IMG/VR virus record: IMGVR_UViG_3300019758_000012
Coordinates: 1-41,940 of that record
Source: a virus
Reading direction: 5' to 3' (one strand)
DNA: 41,940 nucleotides
This document shows, one piece after another, positions 29,095-36,416 of the stretch. The position numbers and the translations under genes were made by a program. The first letter of the stretch is position 1, and every line of letters starts with the position of its first letter. Below the pieces are notes generated by a model that did not search any database, had not been told where the DNA came from, and was given only the letters and a program-made list of their open reading frames with translations.

Positions 29095-29812
29095 ATATTT
29101 AAGATACATACTTATTATAGGCTGGATACTACCTAGAAAGATAATAGGGTTAGTCTTATTCTTTTTTGCATTGCCTTTTGGAAGATGGGCTAACAATACA
29201 GTTTTTAACTATGTATTAGAAAACGATATTTACTTACCTAGATTATTGGAAAGACCAATTAGTAAACTGCATAGATTTACTTTCAAAGGCAAAGATATTT
29301 ACGGATACAGAATTGATCTATACCATCACACAAAAGATGGAGGATATATTAAATACAAGAAAGTATCTAAATTGCAATACTACATAGCTGTTTTTATTTG
29401 GGGTTGGTTGGATAATGACTCAAACTATTACACTACTGATTTGGGCTTTATGGAAAAAGTTGTAATAGGTAGGCATTTTAGTTGGCTGCCTAAAATTGCT
29501 AAAAATCAAGTTCAAAAAGAAGTAGATAGATTAAAAGTTAAGGGGCAATACGGAAACTCTTTTGATTTAGGGGATTACAGAAAATTTGAGTTTTATTGGC
29601 TATCATCTACTTTATGGCTAATTAGAAATACTGCTTATAACTGGAAATACTTACTACATGAAGTGAGAGAAGATAGCAAATATAGTTTTTATAAACAGAT
29701 TAATATTTTTGGTTTTATTACGCATTGGGGATTTATTCCTTATAGTAATACAAAGAGAAAAGGTCGGCTAGTTTATGGAACTAAGTATTTTAAATACATA
29801 GATAAGGAGTAA
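29087..29812 (+). CDS. Membrane-associated phage protein, 241 aa, DUF7338-like
   Basis: Two closely spaced N-terminal hydrophobic segments (about residues 5-32), another near 100-110, and a WL.RNTAYNWKYL motif with INIFGFITHWGFIPY and a GRLVYGTKYFKY end. The pattern matches a phage protein of unknown function often found before holin genes. It is tightly linked to the lysis genes. Rich in Tyr, Trp and Phe. Confidence 0.65.
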   Translation: MIKYLRYILIIGWILPRKIIGLVLFFFALPFGRWANNTVFNYVLENDIYLPRLLERPISKLHRFTFKGKDIYGYRIDLYHHTKDGGYIKYKKVSKLQYYIAVFIWGWLDNDSNYYTTDLGFMEKVVIGRHFSWLPKIAKNQVQKEVDRLKVKGQYGNSFDLGDYRKFEFYWLSSTLWLIRNTAYNWKYLLHEVREDSKYSFYKQINIFGFITHWGFIPYSNTKRKGRLVYGTKYFKYIDKE

Positions 29813-29815
29813 AGT

Positions 29816-30193
29816 ATGTGGGGAGCAATTAAAAGCATATTTGGAATAGTAGCTAATCCGATAACAGAAATTACTAAAGAATTAATAGACACGCCCTTAG
29901 AAAAAGCACAAGCACAAGTTTTAAAGGTTAAAGCCCTTGACCCTAACGGACAAATGAGAAGGGATATAAGCAGAACAGTAACTCATTTATATAAGCTATA
30001 TATTTATACTGCAATGATTTTATTTTTAGTTCAATCGTTTGATTTAGGAAATCAAGAACAAATAGCACAAGCAATAAATAAAATGGTAGAACTTTTTTTA
30101 CCTATAACAGGAATGTTCACAGCAATAGTTAGTGCATCGTTTGGAACAAATATTTCCAACAACTGGAAAGAAACAAAAATAAAGGATAGCTAA
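29816..30193 (+). CDS. Holin, three-TM family
   Basis: 125 aa. N-terminal amphipathic region with PITEITKELIDTPLEKAQAQVLKVKALDPNGQMRRDISR, then TM segments at about 60-75 and 90-112. Matches the 3-TM holin superfamily (PF11351 type) found with amidase endolysins. Forms the membrane lesion that lets endolysin out. The stop overlaps the ATG of the amidase. Confidence 0.85.
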   Translation: MWGAIKSIFGIVANPITEITKELIDTPLEKAQAQVLKVKALDPNGQMRRDISRTVTHLYKLYIYTAMILFLVQSFDLGNQEQIAQAINKMVELFLPITGMFTAIVSASFGTNISNNWKETKIKDS

Positions 30194-30594
30194 TGCAATC
30201 AAGAAAAATAGACTCTATTATTATTCATTGTTCGGACTCTCCACAAGGTAGAGGAGATGATGTCAATACAATTAGACAATGGCACTTAGAAAGAGGTTGG
30301 AATGATATAGGCTATCACTATGTTATCCTAGAAGATGGCACAATTCAAGTAGGCAGAGATTTAAATAAAAGTGGCGCCCATGCAAAAGGTCATAATTCAA
30401 ATTCAATAGGTATATGTCTTATAGGCAAAGATACATTTACTGAAAAACAATTTGATTCACTATCATATTTAACTAAAGGCTTGAAGTATCAATTTAGTAT
30501 ATATAGTAAAAACATAGTAGGTCACTATAAAGTATCTTCTAAGACTTGTCCTAATTTTGATGTAGACAAATACAAAGAAGAATACTCAATTTAA
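30193..30594 (+). CDS. Endolysin, N-acetylmuramoyl-L-alanine amidase (Amidase_2)
   Basis: 133 aa, single catalytic domain. Zinc ligands His12, His111 and Cys119, with Lys117 two residues before Cys119 as in T7 lysozyme, and motifs IIIHCSDSP, RGWNDIGYHYVI, GAHAKGHN and GHYKVSSKTCPNFD. It cuts the amide bond between muramic acid and the stem peptide. No signal peptide, so it depends on the holin. A convergent terminator follows. Confidence 0.95.
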   Translation: MQSRKIDSIIIHCSDSPQGRGDDVNTIRQWHLERGWNDIGYHYVILEDGTIQVGRDLNKSGAHAKGHNSNSIGICLIGKDTFTEKQFDSLSYLTKGLKYQFSIYSKNIVGHYKVSSKTCPNFDVDKYKEEYSI

Positions 30595-30671
30595 TAAGGG
30601 TAGTCTAGTACTACCCCATAAGCTAAAAGCCCTAAAAATAAAAGTGCTGCAATTATCATCTTTTCAAACAT
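30591..30671 (-). CDS. 26-residue membrane peptide (inverted cassette)
   Basis: ATG at 30671 follows TAAATAAAAAAGGATTAAT. One hydrophobic helix with a short N-terminal polar part. It carries the full boxed promoter of the inverted cassettes, which is the main reason to believe in so small a gene. Its stop interlocks with the amidase stop (TTAATAA). Function unknown. Confidence 0.6.
   Translation of the reverse strand: MFEKMIIAALLFLGLLAYGVVLDYPY
30598..30616. terminator. Convergent terminator after endolysin
   Basis: GGGTAGT (30598-30604) pairs with ACTACCC (30610-30616), loop CTAGT. Lies inside the end of the 26-aa gene. Confidence 0.65.
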
Positions 30672-30690
30672 ATTAATCCTTTTTTATTTA

Positions 30691-30719
30691 ATTCTAACCT
30701 ACACGCTAATAAAAGTCAA
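30691..30719 (-). promoter_or_regulatory. Boxed promoter of 30591-30671 gene
   Basis: Minus strand: TTGACT (30714-30719), 17 bp, TAGAAT (30691-30696). Confidence 0.8.
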
Positions 30720-30755
30720 TATTGTTTTTAATTTTATCAATTTATTTTTAAATGT

Positions 30756-30770
30756 GTTTCAAAAAGTATC
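30756..30770. promoter_or_regulatory. GTAAC-type box shared by two divergent promoters
   Basis: GTTTCAAAAAGTATC. Centre 30763 is 45 bp before the forward -35 (30808) and 44 bp from the minus -35 edge (30719), so one site lies symmetrically between both promoters. Confidence 0.65.
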
Positions 30771-30807
30771 ATTTCTTAAACTTTTTATAAAATTTATTTA
30801 AAATATA

Positions 30808-30836
30808 TTTACATTATTTGATTTTATTGTTATAGT
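30808..30836 (+). promoter_or_regulatory. Boxed early promoter before 30856
   Basis: TTTACA (30808-30813), 17 bp, TATAGT (30831-30836), leader AAAATAAAAAAGAGA. Confidence 0.85.
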
Positions 30837-30855
30837 AAAATAAAAAAGAGATAAC

Positions 30856-31113
30856 ATGAACTATAAGAAAACAATAGCAATAAGTGATTATTTTGAAAAG
30901 GCTTATCAAGATAAAGACTTAATAGCAATCGCAAACAATATTATTCTAGCTAAATCAATTATGCGTGATGATTGGTATTTAATTAACTATATATCACATG
31001 AGAAGCACAAATTGAGCAAAGATGAAGCTAACATGATATTCAGAGACTATTTAAATCAAATAGTTTATTGCGTGGATAATCCACAATTAAATTTAGGATT
31101 AAAGGATAAGTGA
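30856..31113 (+). CDS. Hypothetical early protein, 85 aa
   Basis: First gene of the early region. Predicted wholly helical, charged, with a central HEKHKLSKDEANMIFRDYLNQI stretch. No family recognised. As first gene behind one of the strongest boxed promoters it may be an early regulator or host takeover factor; this is inference. TGA overlaps the ATG of the next gene. Confidence 0.65.
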   Translation: MNYKKTIAISDYFEKAYQDKDLIAIANNIILAKSIMRDDWYLINYISHEKHKLSKDEANMIFRDYLNQIVYCVDNPQLNLGLKDK

Positions 31114-31271
31114 TGGAATGGCAAGACGTAACAGCAAAGAGAGACAAAAAAGTGACTTATAGCAATACATCAGGTTTAAGATTTATAATGATTACTACGA
31201 AAGAGTTAAAAGGTAAAGTTAACGGTAAAAAATTTACTAGAAAATCAATTTTAAAAGTACAAAAATTTTAA
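31113..31271 (+). CDS. Small basic protein, 52 aa
   Basis: Starts on the TGATG after AAGGATAAG. Lys-rich, probably beta-strand, with TYSNTSGLRFIMITTKELKG. Function unknown. Lies between the first early gene and the YopX paralogue. Confidence 0.55.
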   Translation: MEWQDVTAKRDKKVTYSNTSGLRFIMITTKELKGKVNGKKFTRKSILKVQKF

Positions 31272-31281
31272 AGGATAAGTG

Positions 31282-31632
31282 ATGAGAGAAATTAAGTTTA
31301 AATATTTATTTGAGGATATAAAAGAAGATGGAAGAAATATTATTAAGCAAATATATACTCTAAAACAAATAGAACAAAATGAGATTATTTATGATAAAGA
31401 TATTCTTATAGCAAAAACACAATACACAGGTTTAAAAGACAAAAACAATGTTGAGATTTATGAGGGTGATATTGTTACTCACGAAGATTTTAAAGAACTT
31501 AGTGAAGTAACTTTTGAAAGAGGTTGTTTTAGAATACATAATTTTACTATTGCTAATTTTGAAGCAATACACCATATGGGAAAAATTGAAGTTATTGGAA
31601 ACATTCACGAAAACCAAGAATTGCTAGAATAA
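31282..31632 (+). CDS. YopX family protein (early paralogue)
   Basis: 116 aa from ATG 31282; a GTG three bases earlier is less likely. Contains the YopX signature TQYTGLKDKNNVEIYEGDIV and the end KIEVIGNIHENQELL. The ribosome-binding site and first codons are nearly base-for-base those of the inverted YopX gene at 17706-18125, so the two derive from a duplication or shared ancestor. Role unknown. Confidence 0.85.
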   Translation: MREIKFKYLFEDIKEDGRNIIKQIYTLKQIEQNEIIYDKDILIAKTQYTGLKDKNNVEIYEGDIVTHEDFKELSEVTFERGCFRIHNFTIANFEAIHHMGKIEVIGNIHENQELLE

Positions 31633-31655
31633 GCTCACTTTAACTTTTCTATTGC

Positions 31656-31661
31656 TATACT
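31656..31661 (+). promoter_or_regulatory. Extended -10 promoter for RNA/homing endonuclease unit
   Basis: TTGCTATACT (TGn-TATACT). No good -35 and no GTAAC box. Transcript would start near 31668. Confidence 0.5.
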
Positions 31662-31667
31662 TTACTT

Positions 31668-31894
31668 TTAAAAACTTAGCAAGGAAAATTTTTAGTAGCA
31701 TTACCCTTTGGCTTAACTAAAGGGATTGAGCTTTTTATAGATACACTTATTAGCAGTTTTCTACTTGGCGGTGGCTTTCTCTGTGAAATTTGTATCTATA
31801 AGAGGCTTAAAAGAAGTAAGACCATCGCCAACTAATCTACTTCAACATATTTTAAGAACTCAAATTTAAAAACCGTTGGTAACAAAGGTAAGTT
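31668..31894 (+). ncRNA. Candidate structured RNA with possible pseudoknot
   Basis: No reading frame here, but strong complementarities: TATAGATACA (31736-31745) with TGTATCTATA (31791-31800), and TTGGCGGTGG (31765-31774) with CCATCGCCAA (31822-31831, one G-U). The two interleave, so a pseudoknot is possible. A hairpin CCCTTT/AAAGGG lies at 31704-31724. Could be a leader controlling the homing endonuclease, an independent RNA, or DNA sites of an origin. I do not recognise a known RNA class. Confidence 0.5.
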
Positions 31895-32590
31895 ATGAAT
31901 TTTTTAGTCGGTTCAAGGAATTGTACAAAATGCAAAAAGTTAAAACCTTTATCTGAATTTAAAACAGATAGAAAAGGTAAATATGGTAAGTCAGCAAGAT
32001 GTAAAACTTGTATACAGTCTTATAATAGAAGTGAGTCAAGAGTGATTATGTATATTTACTCTCATCAAAAAGATGCTGCTAAGAAAAAAGGATATCCTTT
32101 GCCAGAATATACTAGGCAAGAACTAAGCGACTGGTTATATAAAAATGGTTTTAAAGAAAAATATGACAACTGGGTAAAAAGCAATTATGACAAAAAACTT
32201 TATCCAAGTGTTGATAGGATAGATAATTACAAGACATATTCTTTAGATAATATAAGATTATTGACCTTTTATGAAAATCATAAAAACTTTAGCGAAGATA
32301 TAAAAAATGCTGTAAATAAGGGTCAAGAAAGATGCAAGACTGTTTACCAGTATGCTAAGGATAATAAACTTGTTGGTGTGTATCATTCAACTATGGAAGC
32401 AAAAAGAAAGACAAATATTTTTCATATTTCCTCTTGTGCAAGAGGAAAAAGAAAATATGCTGGACAGCATAAATGGTCTTATTGGGCTAGTGCGTCAGAC
32501 CTTGAAAGAGCAGGATATATTATTAAAAGAAAAATGATTAAATTTAGTGGTGGATATGTTGCTGAATATAGTTTAGGAGGTATCAAATAA
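31895..32590 (+). CDS. Homing endonuclease with zinc ribbon and NUMOD1 domain
   Basis: 231 aa. N-terminal zinc ribbon (CTKCKKLKPLSEF...CKTC, residues about 10-40), a middle HNH-like part with YPSVDRIDNYKTYSLDNIRLLTFYENHKN, and a C-terminal NUMOD1-type DNA-binding module (VYQYAKDNKLVGVYHSTMEAK...ISSCARGKRKYAG). The first His of HNH is not obvious, so catalytic state is uncertain. It stands between the YopX gene and the replication initiator, preceded by a 230-base structured region; neighbours look intact, so it is free-standing and not in an intron. Confidence 0.75.
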   Translation: MNFLVGSRNCTKCKKLKPLSEFKTDRKGKYGKSARCKTCIQSYNRSESRVIMYIYSHQKDAAKKKGYPLPEYTRQELSDWLYKNGFKEKYDNWVKSNYDKKLYPSVDRIDNYKTYSLDNIRLLTFYENHKNFSEDIKNAVNKGQERCKTVYQYAKDNKLVGVYHSTMEAKRKTNIFHISSCARGKRKYAGQHKWSYWASASDLERAGYIIKRKMIKFSGGYVAEYSLGGIK

Positions 32591-33255
32591 TGAACACTCT
32601 TAGAAATACATTAAAGCAAAGATATAGCCAAATACCTAACGAATTAATAACAGACCTAAACTTATGTAATGGAAGCCTTAGAGTGCTTTTATATTTGTTT
32701 ACTAAGCCAGATGATTGGAATGTGTATAATAAGGATATTTGTAAACAATTAAATATAAGCGAACAGACTTTAACTAAATATTGGAAAACTCTTTTAGCTA
32801 GTGGTTGGCTGAAAAGAGAAAAGTCAAGAAATAAAGATGGAAAGCTAACAGGTGGTTATACTTACCTAATAGGTAACTTTTCCATATCTATAAAAAGTAC
32901 CGAACAGGTAAAAAGTATAGAGCATAGTAATAATAAACCTATTAACAAAAAAGAAACTAATACTAATGGTAAAACCGATTATGATGTTTTCTCTTATATG
33001 TGGAATGAATATGCAAATAAAACGAATAAAAGCAAAGTTCTTAAAATTACATCTAAAAGAAAAGAAAAGATAAGGACTAGATGTAGTGAAGTAAAAGATT
33101 TTAAATCAGTTTTTAAAGTAGCAATAGATAAGGCAAGTAAAAGTTCTTTTTTAAGTAAAGGTAAATTCTTTGATTTTGATTGGCTAATAGCTAATGATAC
33201 AAATATAATTAAAGTTATAGAAGATAAGTACAAAGATAAAGAATATGAATACTAA
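32590..33255 (+). CDS. Replication initiator with winged-helix domain
   Basis: 221 aa. N-terminal winged helix (about residues 10-100) with IPNELITDLNLCNGSLRVLLYLFTKPDDWNVYNKDICKQLNIS..TLTKYWKTL, a Ser/Asn/Lys linker, and a C-terminal domain ending FDFDWLIANDTNIIKVIEDKYKD, typical of phage replication proteins (lambda O/DnaD-like) that bind the origin and load helicase. Start overlaps the previous stop (TAATG). The following gene starts inside its last codons. Confidence 0.85.
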   Translation: MNTLRNTLKQRYSQIPNELITDLNLCNGSLRVLLYLFTKPDDWNVYNKDICKQLNISEQTLTKYWKTLLASGWLKREKSRNKDGKLTGGYTYLIGNFSISIKSTEQVKSIEHSNNKPINKKETNTNGKTDYDVFSYMWNEYANKTNKSKVLKITSKRKEKIRTRCSEVKDFKSVFKVAIDKASKSSFLSKGKFFDFDWLIANDTNIIKVIEDKYKDKEYEY

Positions 33256-33622
33256 TCACACAATACAAAGACATCACATAGAGACTCTTATACTAATAAG
33301 CTTTTTAAATCAAGATAAGAGCAATGAAATAGACCAAATGGAGTTTAGAGAGTATAGACTACCTTTTGAACTATTTAAGGCGAATAAGACATATAAGCTT
33401 GTCGCTAAAGCTATAAGAAACTTACAAGATGAAAACAAACCGATTGATGAGGTAACAGTAATTAGTTACATTACGAAACATATTGAAATAAATCAGCATG
33501 AATACTTAGAGCTTTTATCTCATGTTGGTTGTACTTTTGATACTATGATTTTATATCTTGATTATTTAAGAGAGATAGACGAAGAAGAAAAGAAAAGAGA
33601 ATTGTTAAGGAGTGTGATTTGA
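33245..33622 (+). CDS. DnaB-type helicase N-terminal domain, separate gene
   Basis: 125 aa. Resembles the helical N-terminal domain of DnaB: HIETLILISFLNQDKS, LPFELFKANKTYKLVAKAIRNLQDENKPIDEVTVISYI and EYLELLSHVG. The protein ends after this domain, and the ATPase part is encoded by another gene 1 kb further on (34682-35587), with a methyltransferase between. Coupled to the initiator by an 11-base overlap. Confidence 0.7.
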   Translation: MNTNHTIQRHHIETLILISFLNQDKSNEIDQMEFREYRLPFELFKANKTYKLVAKAIRNLQDENKPIDEVTVISYITKHIEINQHEYLELLSHVGCTFDTMILYLDYLREIDEEEKKRELLRSVI

Positions 33623-34680
33623 ATTTTACCTACAAATGGAATTTAAAAGATTTAGAAAAAGTTAAGCCAAATGGCTATAAAGTGTTTAGTTGTTTTGCAG
33701 GCGGTGGAGGTAGTAGCCAAGGCTACAAAATGGCTGGATATGAAGTTATAGGGTGTAATGAAATTGACCCACGACAAATGGAAATATACAAGCATAATTT
33801 AAAACCTAAATACAGTTATTTAGAAGACATTAGAACATTTAGGCTTAGAGAAGATTTACCTAAAGAATTGTTTGAATTAGATATTTTAGATGCTTCATTT
33901 CCTTGTAGCTTATTTTCAACTGCTAATTTAAAAGCAGATGATAAAAAAGGCAAAGAAGTTAAATTTAGAGAGGGTCAATCAAAACAGACACTTGATGACT
34001 TAGCTTTTGAAACAATAAAGTTAGTTGATAAAATCAAACCTAAAATATGTGTTTTTGAAAATGTAAAGGGATTACTACAAGAAAAAAATAAATGGTATGT
34101 TGAGCAAATATATTCTCAATTTGATAAAATAGGATACAGAATTTGCCATCATTTAATTAATTGTGCAGACTTAGGAGTTCCGCAAAAAAGGCAAAGAGTT
34201 TTTTTCTTTGCTGTTAGAAATGACATTAATGTACCTACTGCGGATATCTTCGGGTGTGAGCCTTATTTAAATTTGGATATTAAAGAGAAACATATTACTT
34301 TAGGCATGATAGATAAAGACAATAAAGGAAAGAAACCGACTCAATTTACATTGGATATGCTAAAGCATTATAAAAAAGGAGATAGCAGCCTTGGAGATAT
34401 TAGACAAAGATTAGAAAATAAATCAACAGGCTTTCAAACTTATATAGTGACTAATAGTGATATATGTAACACATTAAGGGCAGGAAGTAATGATTTTATA
34501 CAAATAGATGAAAACAATAAAAACTTATCAGACTATGAGCTTTTACAGATTGGTAGTTGGTCACAAGATTATGACTTCAAATCTCAAAAAGTTATTTATG
34601 TTTTAGGAATGAGTGTTCCACCTTTAGCAATGTATAGAATATCTAAAGAAATAGAAAAACAATGGTTAAATAGGGCTTAA
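33619..34680 (+). CDS. DNA cytosine-5 methyltransferase
   Basis: 353 aa, TTG start with AAGGAG six bases upstream, overlapping the previous TGA. Motif I FAGGGGSSQG (26-35, AdoMet binding), motif IV with catalytic Cys96 (SFPCS), motif VI ENV (147-149), motif VIII QKRQRVFFF, and motif X VLGMSVPPLAMYRIS are all present. No restriction partner nearby; probably protects phage DNA from host restriction or acts on phage gene control. Target sequence cannot be predicted here. It splits the helicase pair. Confidence 0.95.
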   Translation: MNFTYKWNLKDLEKVKPNGYKVFSCFAGGGGSSQGYKMAGYEVIGCNEIDPRQMEIYKHNLKPKYSYLEDIRTFRLREDLPKELFELDILDASFPCSLFSTANLKADDKKGKEVKFREGQSKQTLDDLAFETIKLVDKIKPKICVFENVKGLLQEKNKWYVEQIYSQFDKIGYRICHHLINCADLGVPQKRQRVFFFAVRNDINVPTADIFGCEPYLNLDIKEKHITLGMIDKDNKGKKPTQFTLDMLKHYKKGDSSLGDIRQRLENKSTGFQTYIVTNSDICNTLRAGSNDFIQIDENNKNLSDYELLQIGSWSQDYDFKSQKVIYVLGMSVPPLAMYRISKEIEKQWLNRA

Positions 34681-34681
34681 A

Positions 34682-35587
34682 ATGATAGAAGATTTACAAA
34701 AAGAAATTAAGCAATTAAAGTTTAATGTAAAAAGAGAACCAAATATAAATAAGCAGATTGAGTTACAAAAGACACTTTATAGAAAAAAACTTGAATTACT
34801 AGACCTAATCCATGAAAAAGACAAGGCAAGAGCAGGGATAACAGCAAGAGAGCTAATAAACAGAGTTGATAATATGCCTAAAGTACCAAAGTATGAAACG
34901 GGCATAGCTAAGATTGATGCTTCTTTTTTAGGTGGATTTGAGACTGGATTATTTATTAACCTTGCTGCTGAAAGTTCTGTGGGCAAAACGACTCTATTAT
35001 GTAATTTATTAGCAAATATCGCAGAGGGCAGAAGAACAGTATTTTTCAACTTTGAAATGGGAGATAGACTATTTGTCAAAAAGCTTAAAGAATTAAACTT
35101 GAATGATACTCAATTAGATAATATGATTATAGATAGCGATACAAATAAGCTAGAAGATTTAATTATGGAAATTGAATTGTACGCAGAGGAAGGCATTAAA
35201 TTTTTTGGGATAGACTCTAAAATGAAGATTTATTCTACAAGTGGAGAAAAAGAGTATCAGCAAATATCTAACATGAGTAAAGAACTTGCAAGACTTGCAG
35301 CTAGAAAAGATATTATTATTATTCTTATTAACCAAATGAACGAAGAAGATATTAAAAACAAGAGACTAGCTTTAAAAGGAAGTGGAGACCAAAAGTATGA
35401 TAGTGATATTTTACTGTTTATGGTAAAAGATGAGCAAGGCAATAGAAAACTGATCTGTACTAAAAATAGAATGAACGACAGGCTATTTAGCATTGATTTG
35501 ACTATTGATGATTACAGAAGTGCTAATAAGCCTATTGAAACAGAATTTGTTAGTGATAGCAATTTATATATGGCTAATATGCTTTGA
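34682..35587 (+). CDS. DnaB-type replicative helicase, ATPase domain
   Basis: 301 aa. Residues 1-60 are helical (linker-like). The RecA-fold ATPase has Walker A AESSVGKTT (96-104), Walker B FFGIDS (174-179), an NQMNEED sensor region near 220, and GSGDQKYDSDILL. It lacks the DnaB N-terminal domain, which is encoded apart at 33245. Unwinds DNA at the fork. ATG follows GGGCTTAAA; only one base separates it from the methyltransferase stop. Confidence 0.85.
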   Translation: MIEDLQKEIKQLKFNVKREPNINKQIELQKTLYRKKLELLDLIHEKDKARAGITARELINRVDNMPKVPKYETGIAKIDASFLGGFETGLFINLAAESSVGKTTLLCNLLANIAEGRRTVFFNFEMGDRLFVKKLKELNLNDTQLDNMIIDSDTNKLEDLIMEIELYAEEGIKFFGIDSKMKIYSTSGEKEYQQISNMSKELARLAARKDIIIILINQMNEEDIKNKRLALKGSGDQKYDSDILLFMVKDEQGNRKLICTKNRMNDRLFSIDLTIDDYRSANKPIETEFVSDSNLYMANML

Positions 35588-35589
35588 TA

Positions 35590-35604
35590 GTTACCTAAAG
35601 TAAC
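35590..35604 (+). promoter_or_regulatory. GTAAC box for 35741 operon
   Basis: GTTACCTAAAGTAAC, a perfect inverted repeat in both half-sites. Centre 35597 is 45 bp before the -35 (35642). Confidence 0.8.
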
Positions 35605-35641
35605 ACAAAATAAAATTAATGAAAGAATTTATCAATATTTA

Positions 35642-35671
35642 TTTACAATGATAGAAATTTGATGTTATAGT
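35642..35671 (+). promoter_or_regulatory. Boxed promoter of 35741 operon
   Basis: TTTACA (35642-35647), 18 bp, TATAGT (35666-35671). Unlike the others it is followed by a 60-base leader with two possible hairpins (GTCG/CGAC and AGAGGG/CCCTTCT). Confidence 0.8.
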
Positions 35672-35740
35672 TCTTTTGTCGAGGTAGTAGACGACTTGAA
35701 AACTAGAGGGAATAGTAACCCTTCTTTTAAAAGGAAAACA

Positions 35741-35959
35741 ATGAAAGAGTGTAGAAGTTGTTTAGATCTTAAAGAAGAAAGCGAATTTTATATAACAAGT
35801 AAATTCGCAGATGGCAAGTATCGTGATAGTGTATGCAAGAAATGTAGAAACATTATGAGGTATCAGAAAAAGCCCACTAAAGAAGAAAAAATTAAAAAGT
35901 GGTGTGAAAGACTTGAAAAAGTTTGGAATATGGGTGAATGGCTAAAAAGTAAAAAATGA
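35741..35959 (+). CDS. Zinc-ribbon protein, 72 aa
   Basis: ATG at 35741 with AAAAGGAAAACA upstream; an upstream in-frame TTG is unlikely. The first 35 residues form a ribbon (CRSCLDLKEESEFY...CKKC) like the N-terminus of the homing endonuclease at 31895. A basic helical tail with two Trp follows. May bind DNA or RNA; no catalytic part. Could be the remains of an HNH gene. Confidence 0.65.
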   Translation: MKECRSCLDLKEESEFYITSKFADGKYRDSVCKKCRNIMRYQKKPTKEEKIKKWCERLEKVWNMGEWLKSKK

Positions 35960-36138
35960 AGAATAAACAAGAAATTAAAGTATTTGATTGCATTAAATGC
36001 AGAAGTTCTGTTAAAATAAACAATAAGCTTTATTGTAGAACAAAATTAAAAGATATGAATATTTTAAGTGACTATGCTTTAGTAAATAAAGTTAATGATT
36101 GCATATGGTACAAGGAGAAAAAATGGAAAATATCTTAA
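35956..36138 (+). CDS. Cys-containing hypothetical protein, 60 aa
   Basis: Four Cys (FDCIKCRS about residues 11-17, YCR, NDCIW) suggest a metal site. The start overlaps the previous stop. Function unknown. AAGGAG near its end serves the next gene. Confidence 0.55.
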   Translation: MKNKQEIKVFDCIKCRSSVKINNKLYCRTKLKDMNILSDYALVNKVNDCIWYKEKKWKIS

Positions 36139-36416
36139 ATATTCCAACAGGGAAAAGAACTAATTTAAGGGCTGCTCTTAGGAGATGGGAAGTGGATTAT
36201 AACTACAAAGAGGTTATAATAAAAAGAATTGATGGAGTAAAAAGAAAATTTGTAGTTGCAGATATTACGGAAGATATTATATGCAAGTGCATAGACAAAA
36301 TAAAAAGCCACAGCAATAAAAGAGCTGATGGAACTTGCAAGTTGATAGAAAATAAAACAACTATTAGATTTTTAAAAGAAATATTAAACACATACTACAA
36401 GGAAAAAAATGAATAA
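36123..36416 (+). CDS. Hypothetical protein, 97 aa
   Basis: ATG at 36123 with AAGGAG upstream; it overlaps the previous gene by 16 bases. Basic, helical, with a VIIKRIDGVKRKFVVADIT strand region and an RFLKEILNTYYKEK tail. No family recognised. Confidence 0.6.
   Translation: MENILNIPTGKRTNLRAALRRWEVDYNYKEVIIKRIDGVKRKFVVADITEDIICKCIDKIKSHSNKRADGTCKLIENKTTIRFLKEILNTYYKEKNE

Noticed and set aside
31868-31888. GTAACAAAGGTAAG before the homing endonuclease as another regulatory box
   Set aside because: Half-site spacing is four, not five, and no promoter of the right orientation lies 45 bp away.
31633-32590. Group I intron with internal homing endonuclease
   Set aside because: Both neighbouring genes (YopX and initiator) look intact, so no exons to join; no recognisable P7 core was seen.
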